Assembly (NCBI GenBank): GCA_002803225.1 | Contig: NXFV01000682.1 | Location: forward strand, 1-64,000 | DNA length: 64,000 bases | DNA from: Gamarada debralockiae | Taxonomy: Eukaryota > Ascomycota > Leotiomycetes > Helotiales > Hyphodiscaceae | Reading direction: 5' to 3' | Shown: piece by piece, positions 1 to 10,278 of the stretch | Position numbering within the stretch: position 1 is the first letter of the stretch | Layout of the letters: every line of letters begins with the position of its first letter | Notes under the pieces: model-generated | Told to the model about the DNA's origin: nothing | The model's input: only the letters and a program-made list of their open reading frames with translations | Database searches by the model: none | Translations under genes and position numbers: made by a program

Positions 1-792
1 GATCAACAATTTAGTAAGCCCCCTTGTTCCGCCGCTATTGGAACTGGTCACGGAGATAGAAAAAGACTGGCCTGTGCCTGGAACTTTTCAGGGTCCTCAA
101 AGACGCTTAAACCCCGCCAGCATTGACTGGCTTTGCAGGCAAGCTGCTGCAACCCCACCAGGCCCGTCTTCCTGCCCTGCCCCAGAACCAGCCCTTTCCA
201 ATAACTTTGTAAGTCGCGGAAGTAGTTACACAAGGGCCAAGTACTGTCTCCCGCCGGGCCACCCAAGGGTTAATTATCGGGTGTTGCATTTCGTAGTCCG
301 GTGGCAAATACTGACTTCAGGCTCCCCGAAAAGGTACCTTTCCACCACTTCCACCCAAGTCATCGAATCCACCAGTCGCAGACATTGAAGCCTCGACAGC
401 GCTCCCAGGTCTACTCTTAACAGGTTCAAAATATCGATACAGCTCAGTTCCGGGAAATTGCGAGACCTAGCTTCTTGGTCTTCTAGAGTTCAATTGTGCC
501 TCACAATACATCGCACACACAAGTACCTGCCTGCTCTTCGAGGTACAGATCCAGCTCTTAACTACCACGCCAACATCTGATCCTCAACGCCTGAAGAAAT
601 TTAATTGCCACATATACCGCTTAAAATGCTGGACAGAAACAGCCTTCCTTTGGATGTCTTGTAGAAGCTATAAGTCAGTGCTCAGGACCCTCCATACTCA
701 ATCGCTGATCGGGCCTTGTTAAGTCAGTCCCAAGGCCAATTTCTAGAGATCACCACGCTGATTCGAAGCAGACCGCCTACCCAGACCCGGAT
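1..792. other. No gene recognised; upstream of the GH3-GNAT gene
   Basis: No reading frame here resembles a known protein. The full-length relatives of the gene at 793 have a GH3 TIM-barrel catalytic domain of roughly 350 residues at this position. I looked for its motifs in all three forward frames and saw none, so this interval does not hold the missing N-terminus in readable form. Confidence 0.5.
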
Positions 793-2826
793 ATGTCCTC
801 TCACGCTACTGAATCGACCACAGATGAAGACGAAGATGGAATGTAAGATTGGATATCCATATCAATATCAAGGCCGCATTTATCTTACTTAAGTTCAGGG
901 AACTTGATACAGAGCCAAGGCGTGGCTCCCCAACTACAGGATCTTCAAATCTAGGCGAAAATAACGGCAGTTTGGCTACTCTCCTCCGAGATTCAACGAA
1001 CTGGCTGCCACATGTCAAAGCTCTACGAGAAACAGATGTTATAATTCTACTCACCCCCGTTGTAGTTCCTATTAGTCAAGATCCGACAGACACCAGTGAC
1101 CCCTTTGAACCTCTTGGGCGGTCATTAGCAAAAAGACACGCAAGAATCCGTCAGGTACCATACACACAAAGGTGGGAAACTGACCGGCATCTACCTGCCA
1201 AGCTACTGTTACTGACCCTTTTAATCCAGAAATGGTATTACATCGACACACATGGGATTCATAAAACGAGGTCATGTCATCATTTTATGTTTTGTTCTCC
1301 AGCCTGGCCAACAAATCCAACTCGATTTCGCAGATGTGGCCTTCGCCGTTAGCGACAACAAACCATGCATCATTGTTGTCTGCTGCAGCCCGATCGATAA
1401 CCAGCTATCGATTCCCTTTCCGACTGTCATCCAGACGGCAGGTTATACACCGGCAGCTTTAGAAGCAACTGCTGCGCTGATTTTCTCGGAACAGTCAACA
1501 TCTTTGGGTGGTAGAGAGCCAGGGCCCATGGGAGCAGAAACAACCCGGCCTAGGCTGTGGCCGGTGGAGCAATGGAATGAGGCAAGAGATATGTCGACTG
1601 TATTGGATTTATGGACTCAGAACATTAATAGCCGCTTTTCTATCGACCACCACACTTTGGCGTCTCTACTCCGCCGGCCAGGTTACGCAAAACACTACGT
1701 TGTTCGGGACTCGAGGACTGAGGAAATTCTTGGATTCTGTGCGACATACCTTTCGTACGTCGACCAAGAAGGGGAGAAACTAATAGCTTCTGTCGCTATC
1801 TTGATCGTCCGACCTACAAGCCGGCAACAGGGTATTGGACTGAGCCTTCACAATCATGCCATTGATCAACTCAAGAGAACCCGTGGTGTTATACGACTAC
1901 AACTTGGGAGTACGTTTCCTCGAATACTTTATGGACCTCCGCTAGGGATCCAGTTGAACGAAGAGTGGTTCCGACGGAGAGGCTGGCAGCTAAATAGAGA
2001 GGTTCCAGGACAGGGACAAACCATATACGACTTGGTCTTGAATTTCACAGACTGGCGATACGTCGCGCCCGAATCTCCTTTGATGCCGCAGTTTCGATTG
2101 TGTTCCCAAGAGGATATGGTGAAAGTTCTTGCAATGGTTGAAGAGGCATCAATAAGACAGGCTAAAATGGGATGGTTCGACCAGTACTCGTCTCTCATGA
2201 ATGGGCCAAATGTAAAGGACATTGTTTTGGGGGTTGAAAAAGATGTCATAATCGCGGCAGCTCTCACATACACCCCCTCTTGCGGCAGTCCAATCGCATC
2301 GAACTTACCTTGGGCTAGTCGGATTGGAAATGATGTTGGCGGTGTTACTTGCATCTGCATCTGTCGTACGTTCTCCCTATTCAGATCTGTGGGCAACGCA
2401 ATTTTATCCCTTGTCAATCTCATTACTATCATACGAAATCACCACCAATGAGAGAGTTCATTGACTGCGACCCGATTTGTTAATTCAAAAGTTATCAATG
2501 CAATGAACATATCCTCCATCTTCGTGCGACAATCTCACGCTGCCTTATCTTCCTCTGGCCTCTTTGATATTTATGATAATAACTGACCACTTTCAGCTCC
2601 AAGGCAAGACGCCACTATTGTTGGTTTGCTCGATGCGTGTGTCAAGAACCTTCAAGACCAAGGGATGAAGAGAATGTTTCTTGATGGTGTGGCTAACGAA
2701 TTCGACGATTTCAAGCGACTTGGTGAGTTCAAGCTTATGGCTTCCTACGTTCTCGATGCTCACAACAAGTAAATAGGCTTCGTGGAATGGGCACGATACA
2801 AAGATGTCTGGAAAGACATCCGATGA
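793..2826 (+). CDS. GH3 C-terminal remnant fused to tandem GNAT acetyltransferase domains
   Basis: Five exons (793-842, 899-1171, 1230-2365, 2597-2722, 2777-2826) give 544 residues. Introns have GT..AG ends and CTGAC-like branch sites. Residues about 30-200 match the C-terminal, Rossmann-like part of fungal GH3 beta-N-acetylglucosaminidase-like proteins (a run ending LLTPVV; FIKRGHV; VVCCSP; TPAALEA). From about residue 210 a GNAT domain follows (YAKHYVVR, GFCATY, acetyl-CoA loop RQQGIG, LQLGSTFPR, EEWFRRRGW). A second GNAT-like domain closes the protein (GNDVGGVTCICI, MFLDGV, EWARYKDVW). The family normally starts with a complete GH3 TIM barrel, and here that domain is absent, so glycosidase activity is unlikely. 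It may be a truncated gene, a GNAT-only derivative or a pseudogene. The ATG at 793 is the first that joins in frame. The third intron (231 bp) is longer than its neighbours. Confidence 0.7.
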
Positions 2827-2842
2827 TCTGAAGTTAGCATGT

Positions 2843-3760
2843 CAGGCTGCACAAATTCACCCTCGCCGTCCTCAGTGGATCAAAGTTGGGTGTTGGGCTT
2901 TCGCTGATTGTTCATCACGCCGCTCAGTAGGTGTCATACTTTCAAGGACTATCTGATCGCTGAAGTATTCACAAGTATCAAGGCTTATAACGATCGAATG
3001 CGATGCTTGGATATACTATCTCCTCTACAACCAACAAACCTCGGGCTTCTTTTTATGCCCGAAGCCACCATACCATACGGCGTCTATACGAGTATTCATA
3101 AGCTTCGCGAACCAACACGCTGCCGGGTTGACGTTAGCCGCAGCAGTCTCTTCATGCATGGATATCGAGTCGCACAGACAAGGGATCTGTACAAAATTTG
3201 CTGATAGACGCATGAAATGGCCGATCGTCGCGCGGCCACGTCTTCCACTTCTCAGAAGCATTGCCTGCCTCACCTTTCGATTCCCCCAACACCATTGGAA
3301 TGGTATGCAAGGCGTATGCTCCTATTATTGACTGGACAGGAGCTTTGCCAGAAGAGGCTGCTGCAGAGCAGAGGGGACGGTAAACGCCTTGAAGGTGCGG
3401 GGCTTTCAGCACAGCACCGAAGCCGCAGTTCGTAATTACCCACACAAGAGGTTCACATCGCAGAAGATTATGTCGCTTTGGGTCTTCTGCATACGAGCGG
3501 CGCAGCATTGCCTGACCGACTTTATGCTGAAACCTCAGTTGGGTATCAGATTCCTCATTGCTTTCGATTATGGACGGTCCGAAAATTTTCCATCGAGGAG
3601 CTGGCTCCTCTTAACAGCCATTGGAGCCCAATGATGTGGCGCTACTCGTCTTCATGCACATCAGCACCCCCATGGTCTCGCGTAATTCTCAAATCACAGT
3701 AAACACGCTGTACGCGATGAACCGCGATTTCGATGGCACATCTCCGATATTCTTGGCAGG
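2843..3760 (+). pseudogene. Broken gene of unidentified family
   Basis: Protein-like stretches run in one direction but jump between frames: one ending VHHAAQ then a stop near 2930, one from about 2908 (HTFKDYL, AYNDRMR, TIPYGVYTSIHK), one around 3170-3220 (FADRRMKWP), one at 3311-3380 (AYAPIIDWTGALPEE), one at 3450-3640 (GLLHTSGAALPDRLYAE, GYQIPHCFRLWTVRK) and one after 3635 (NDVALLVFMHISTPM). No consistent set of GT-AG introns joins them, so frameshifting indels are the simplest reading. I do not recognise the family. It starts directly after the stop of the GH3-GNAT gene on the same strand. Confidence 0.5.
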
Positions 3761-3853
3761 GTATGGGAATCAGAGATAGGATGGAAAATCAGGCACCAAG
3801 ACTGACCATGCCAAGCTGCAACATCATGAATGGATATCAACTCGATTTCACAA

Positions 3854-5777
3854 TTATAATATAGCTGGTCCTGGTCTCCCCGCTTTTGCCCGATGCACCT
3901 CCTCACTCGTCCTGACCTCCGTCGTCTTCCTCACGCCGCCCCAGTCACCACCAGGCTTCTGCACCGGCAAAAATTCCTCGCTGCTATCGTCCCTCAAATG
4001 TGTCTCGCTCACGTTCTTCCTCAGCACGTTCCTGCTGCCACTCCTCTTGATCTTGCCCGATCTTCCTATCTCTTCGTCGTCATGGTCTGGACTATTCGTG
4101 CTTTTGATCACGGTCGTGACACCAACTCCCTTCGTGATGTCACTTCTCAGTCCCAGTTCTTCGGCCTCGTCCTTTCGGCCACTGCCGCTACGAAAATACC
4201 CGGCTCGCCCGGGCATTCGTGATGATGGCCAGGTGTTACTTCCACTTTTGTTAATTGTAGAGGAGCCGAGAAGTTTCGAGCGTGAAAGAAAGGTGCGGAA
4301 TAGGGGCCGTAGAGTTGCCATGGCGGCAGCAGTGATCCCAATTCCGGGTTCAACTGTACTCCAAATAGCAACATCCGTCGTCGAATACAGGAAGTCTCCT
4401 TGGGTGAGTTGCTTTATAAATGGGATACGGATGATCTGAGAACTTTGGGTCAACATTTTCCTATCCAAGGACATGGGAGTTAGTGAAGGAGTGAAAGGGT
4501 AGTTTTTATGTGGTTTCGTGAGAAGATGAGAGCAGAGGAATATACAGTGCTGCAGCAAAATGCATCCTAGAAGCAGGGTTATTCTTACTGTTGCTGTAGA
4601 CCCACTGGACGCAGTTAGTATTGTGTCATCCTCTGGAGAAGATTCGAAAATATGAGTGTGCAGGGAGGGACTTACATAGCACCAAGAGCAAGAATCAAAG
4701 CAACAGAAACCTTCGTTCTTGGATTCATAGCCAAATCCCACACAAGAAAGATAGGGAGGATCCCCAACGTCCAATCAGCCCAAGCGGAGATAGCAGAATG
4801 GGCATACGTTGAGTCGGCGATGATATTAGGGTTGACGCATTTGCCCGCTGCCCCCGCATATTTGGTCCAGAAATAGTCGACGGGATGGCATTGGAATATG
4901 ACTAGCAAGAAGTAGAAAGTGCTGAATAACATCACCACACTCATTACTATCCATATCGTGATTGTCTGACCCCTTTTTACGCATATTCGGAGGAGAAATA
5001 CGCCGATGCTTGCTTTTAGGATGGCTGTTGATGAGACGTATGCGAGCTCGCAACACCACCACCACTATTGTTTCGTTAGTACAGAACGTTCGTGGGGTCG
5101 TATTTGGGTAGACGTACCTTTAAGGCGATGGGGATGTGCTCTACTGGTATGTTTTTCAAGTGCTGCCCAGTTCCGTATTCAACTCCCTTGAAAACGAAAG
5201 TGCAATACAGCGTGAAGAGGACCTGAGAGTGTGAAGTCAGCACTTCTCATTCCTTTAACCAAACAAAAGTATCCTCGGGCATAATTCTCCCAGCATCAAC
5301 CCCATAAATTACGCTCGCTATTCATACAGCTTCAGTCGTCAGGGAGATAGTCGTTCGAGGCCGGTGCGGCGTTAGAAATAGGTCAGCTGAATAAGCCCCA
5401 ATCGTCCAGTCATTCGGAGAGATCGAAGTTCAATCTTTGATAATAACTGCATGATTGACCTTGTATCCTAGGCTGCGTCGAACACCAGATTCCTTTCCAG
5501 TCCCACCCTCAAAGCCATTCGTGATTCATGAGATTTCATCTATCGACAACGACGGGGTTGCGAGGGATATCCAGGGGTAAGAGTTCCTCTCCCCAGACTT
5601 TCAAGCTAAGGGAACGATTTTACTTACGAGGGAAGTAACAGCTAACCAGTCATCTGCCCCAAAGCTCTTCATCATTACCGTTCTAACAAACACTCTCAAA
5701 CTGACCGCCATCCAAGACAGCGTCAAGAAGAGAATGGCCACAGCAGCGACCTGTGGCCCTCGATCTTCAGCAGCCAT
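3854..5777 (-). CDS. PTH11-like / fungal rhodopsin-domain integral membrane protein
   Basis: Five exons (5777-5628, 5222-5118, 5064-4676, 4604-4589, 4435-3854) give 413 residues. The N-terminal half holds about seven hydrophobic helices typical of the fungal rhodopsin domain, with family signatures SFGADDWLA, GTGQHL, LLRIC, FQCHPVDYFW, KCVN, ADWTLGILPIFLVWDL and IIRIPFIKQLTQGDFLY. The last roughly 130 residues are a charged, Ser/Arg-rich cytoplasmic tail (residues S, R, D, K in patches). Proteins of this group are plasma-membrane receptors or sensors; the ligand cannot be inferred. Intron 1 is about 405 bp. Exon 4 is only 16 nt and is required to keep the frame. The start is the first ATG ahead of the first helix. 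Confidence 0.8.
4589..4604 (-). other. 16-nt micro-exon of the PTH11-like gene
   Basis: Upstream exon 3 ends in phase 2 at 4676 and exon 5 starts in phase 0 at 4435. The 16-nt segment supplies one base plus five codons (GSTAT) and restores the frame through a conserved helix. It is preceded by a textbook TACTAAC branch site and CAG, and followed by GTAAG. Skipping it shifts the frame. Confidence 0.65.
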
Positions 5778-8180
5778 GATGAAACACCTCCAGAGAGTGT
5801 TGAAACAAAAGGATGATAATTATACAAGTCCCATGGATTATAGAACAAACACGATGGATTGAGGATCGTGAGGAAGGGCGTGGCTCAGGCAGACATTGGG
5901 CGAAAGTCTTAAAAAAAGGACGTGCGAAGAAAAGAATATATCAATTTGCCATGGTAGGAGAAGCCACGCAAAAAGATATCGACAGGGTCTGTAGGAGGGC
6001 GATCAGATGAAGACTTGCCTCTTTCTGGATCCATGCTCCGGGTACCTGACGAAATTTCAACGTCTCGTCGAAATGTAGAGTTAGCCTGTCTCGCCGAGAG
6101 TCGCCTCCCCGTCCTCGCATATGGACATGACCCTCAGTGCACCGGATTCTTAACTAATGATAACACAAGCATAGCTCGGCTCAGAGCATCGAGAATGGAG
6201 GGAGGCCAATATCCAGAGAGAGTGGAGCTGCAAGCCCCATAGAAACAGGAAACTTCTCCTGAAAAATAGTCTGCATTTATGGAGTGAAATAAACGCCATC
6301 TTATCCCGTCGCCATTTCTGCATGAATAACTGTAAGATCAAGAACAAACAGGAGACTCGGAAGTGGACCGAGGCAAACGATGCCTGCTCAATGTGGACAA
6401 GCACATGGAAGACTGCAAGGAACTACGATTTGTCAAGGCAAGCGAGCGCCACGACAATTTATAGGGCCGGATAGATGCCCCGACAGGGCAATTGGATGAA
6501 GATCGACGGCACGACACATTTGTCGTACAGGAGTCCGGCGCCAATGTGGGGTGGTAAAGTAAAAAGACAAAAGGTGGTGATTGTGAGGTCGTTCAGATTC
6601 TCGAATCCTCAAATCTGTGACGAAGCTGTATGCTCCACATGGCCGACATTCATCCATAGATCTAAATTAGTAATAGTACGGCTCTATTGAGGAACTTGAG
6701 CAGTTAGTTCTTCCGTAGTCGCTTTAGCTCTTTAGGTTCATCCCTTCTGTCATCGGCTGCACCCGGGGTTAACTAACAGCTGCAGAAAAAGACTGGTCCT
6801 GCCGTTTCAAATCTTGGTGGGCCTTGTGGTTCTGTGCCGAAGACATCTTCAGCAACTTTCAAGGCCCACCTCGATGACAACATCATAGAAATATTGGAAA
6901 CTTCCAATACTCGTGACTAAGTAGTGCAGGCGTGGGAAAGGGCCAAGGGCGGGACGGCAAGAATTGAAGGGACGCGCAGCAATCACGATCCTAAAATCGA
7001 TCTCAAGTCGTGAAAATCACCCTCCAGCGAGGACCAAACGCTCTCCAACATAAGGCCAAGGCATGAAGTCGAACCTGGATTCTAGAACTCTCAACTATTC
7101 TCAAATGGCATGACAAGCGGAAAGAGGGGACAGAAAAACTCGCGTACCAGGTGGAGAAGTATGCAGACCCATATTTCCAAATTTCGTTTCAGAATATGTC
7201 CGAAAAGACGACTTGGGTTCGGATTCGGAAGGTTATCGCGTGCTTAATGACATTTCTACGTCTCAATATCTCGATCCCTTACAAAACCATCAGTGTATAA
7301 TACAAGTAAGGATTGTCCGGATAGTTCTGGGCGTCGTCAATTCATGGAAGCAAATCCACTCCTCGTCAAAATCTGCATGTCAAAGAACGGCCAGTTGGCC
7401 ACCCGAGCCAGTCCAGTGATTGAAGTTCAGTTGCTCCGTCTCTGGATTGAAGCTAACGTAAGTGATCGAGTGAGAAGATCCCTTGTACGGGGCAATGGGT
7501 TACAGGCCAAGAGGGTTGGCTTTCCTACGTGGGAAGAGGGGCCTGGGGGACGTTTGCGTAGGTCTGGAGAGGGTGTCTGTCACCGAGGTCATTCAAGTGT
7601 TGGCAGATTACATTCTCATTAATTGAACCAGCTTCCCAATCGTGTTCTGAATTGTTCATCATCAATGGCCATGGGTGGTCTTGATGTTGCGGCCGCCACA
7701 GATTTCATAGTGAAAATTATGGAAAAGTTCTGGCGAGCGAAATTTGGAATCTGAGAGGTGGATATATCCGCCCCCTTCCTTCCGTTTCTGGCGGCCTCAA
7801 CACCCAAGCTTACCAGATTGAGGACGCTAGCACCTACCCTCTCCTTCTGTTTCTGGCAACATTGTGAGCATCTTCCTCATCAGCTGAATGTCTCCCTATG
7901 ATGCGGAAGTCTTTAATATTGGCAGTGTCATCATCGATGCTAGGCCGCTGGACGCCCTTGACTTCAATCACTCGCATCCAATGATCATATTTGGTCGAAC
8001 CGTCCCTCTGTCGTCTGCACAGCCCTTTTCATTCACTCGCTCATAATGAGCGACCGATGCAACATTCAAAATATCTCAACAATCAGGATCTGCGAAAGAA
8101 TTGGCCAACCCAGTCATAAATTAAAGATACAGCTGATCTTCTCATCCTCCATCAATCGGTATATGAGCTCCCAGACCACA
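5778..8180. other. Gene-free interval (2.4 kb)
   Basis: Short open frames on both strands show no family signature or splice-joined continuation. The interval contains the promoter of the leftward PTH11-like gene and the 3' side of the leftward dehydrogenase. I see no repeat or RNA gene. Confidence 0.5.
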
Positions 8181-9781
8181 TCACAATCGACTCTCCTTCC
8201 CATAGCTAAATTTCTCACCCACCAAATTCTCGCTCAACTTCCAAAGCTTCTCCGCCTTCTCAGCATCAGCAGCCCACTTCGATGGTTTCTTGACCTGGCA
8301 ATCGTCCAAGTAGACCCCATTTTCAGCTACAACCCATCGTATCAGCATATGCTCGTCTCCTCTTCACGAAAGGACATGGAAAGATGGACTCACGACTCAA
8401 CTTTGGATCCAAAGCCGCCACAAGCCTGCAACATCTCAGAGTCAGCATATGCTTGATAAGGGAAGAAGGACAGCCGACAGAGCTTTCGGGAGCTCCGAGA
8501 CAACATTCTACTCCAAAGACGTCCGTTTCGCAGTAGAATTCGCAAGTAGAACTCATGAATTGACACGAAATTGGAAATAAACGACACCGGGAATTTGCTT
8601 ACATAGTAGCAGCTCCCTGATCCGTATTCTTCCAAACCTCAGTGACCGACGTGAGAGCCTTCAGACTCACATCATCGAACTCCCTCACCAAGTCGGTCAT
8701 GATAGCTTTCCCATCGTCAGCAAATGCTCTTTACCATTCCTCCAGATTACCACATCAAATCCACAAAGGAAGGGAACTTACTCCCTGGCATCACCGCAAA
8801 ACTCTCCAGTCCTCTCGCCTTCCCCAAACGTGCATTCAAACCCACAGCAAAAAGCACATTTGCAGTCTTGCTCTGCCCATACGCAACACTCGGTTCATAG
8901 CCTCCATCATTCCTCAAGATTCCCTTGGGTAATCCCCTCCTCGGCTCATCGTCCCTGTCCACCTTCTTCCCTGGCTCCTGGTTACTAGGGAAACTTGGAG
9001 TCAGTACTGTCCACAGAAATAGAAGGTTAGAGCTAAGCGTTCCCATGAGTTCTCAACACCAAAGCTACTCCTCGACAGAGAAGAGATCGGGAGGGAAACT
9101 AATGTGTCCGGCCAGGATCTGGGACGGAAATCTTACGGGAAATACGTACTAATCACTGAACCTCACCGGCGAAACACGATGACCTTCACTACTCGTCATG
9201 ACGATCCTTGCTCCATTCTTATTGCGGAGCAAGAGGGGAAGTAGAAGGTTGGTGAGCAAGAATGGCCCAACATGATTAGTACCAAACTGCAGCTCAATCC
9301 CCTCCCCCGTCAACCTCCTCTTGTTGATATTGATTCCCGCATTGTTGAACAACACGTCAATGCTGCCTAGGCCTATAAGATTGGTGATGGTAGCTGCTGC
9401 TGCGCGCACGGATTTCTGGCTTGCAAGATCGAGAAGCACTGTCGTGACAAGGACGTCTGGATGTTTGTTGTGAATTTGGGAGACGATGGAATCGAGTTTG
9501 GAGCGTGTGCGTGAGGCGAGGATCAGGAGTCCGGGAGATTGGGAGGATAGGGAGAGAGCGAGAGCTTCGCCTAGGGAATTGGGGGATACGCCTGTTACGA
9601 CAACTGCGTCTGTCAGCCTTGAAAATATAACGCCGCCTTTGATCAATGATTCATAATCTGCGTAGCAGTATGTAAGAAACGTGAAATGCTTACAAGTCTT
9701 CCCCTTAACCCTTTCCTTGAATGCCGAGGCGACTTCAGTAGCGGTGGTTTGGGGGCCAAATTCGGGGTGCGTGGTCGTCAT
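8181..9781 (-). CDS. Short-chain dehydrogenase/reductase (retinol-dehydrogenase-like)
   Basis: Six exons (9781-9694, 9609-9150, 8984-8782, 8705-8603, 8425-8394, 8326-8181) join to 343 residues. Classical SDR features are visible: the nucleotide-binding turn TGVSPNSLG near residue 35 (a fungal variant of TGxxxGxG), NNAG at 118-121, the active-site serine in MTSSEGH near 169, and YGQSK with Tyr218 and Lys222. Near the C-terminus, GVYLDDCQV is shared with fungal WW-domain-oxidoreductase/retinol-dehydrogenase-like SDRs. The family uses NAD(P) to oxidise or reduce a hydroxyl or carbonyl group; the substrate cannot be read from sequence. No related biosynthetic gene is adjacent. All introns are GT-AG; intron 2 is 165 bp and the remainder are shorter. 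Confidence 0.85.
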
Positions 9782-10278
9782 GATGAATGCGGCCGGTTAG
9801 ACGAGAGTAAAAGAGGGCGGTACGGTAGGTAGTCTGACGGTTTCAGGAGATATGTTTGGTGTTAGTGGCTGGCTAGTAGGACAAGTTAATATAGGATGAA
9901 GTTGACTGCTTACCCCGCTTCTCATGCGGTGAGCAATCAAGATGACAGCCTGTTACGAGGAAGCACGCGTTAGTCAGGGGTAAAACCAAATTGCCCTCCT
10001 GTGAGATTTTAGGAAAAATTACCTGGGTTGGCAACTACCGATGGATTGGAGATTGGGAAAGTCACATTCACAATTGCATTGGAACATTTGTAGAGTGGGT
10101 AATTGTCTGGTATTTCAGAGTCCGAAGATAAAGTAATACACAGAAAAGCGAGTCCAAGCTAAAATCCTCGAAACCTCCATACTGTCATGCCACCTATCAA
10201 ACCCGTCCATAATATATTCTGAACAAGTCATATCGATGCCGTAGGCCAGTGACAGAAGTGTAGAGAAAGAAAGCCCAA
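9782..10278. other. Intergenic interval
   Basis: Promoter side of the leftward dehydrogenase and 3' side of the leftward kinase. No gene or repeat seen. Confidence 0.5.

Noticed and set aside
38..388. 116-codon open frame at the left edge
   Set aside because: No similarity to GH3 or any other family; an overlapping minus-strand frame is equally open.
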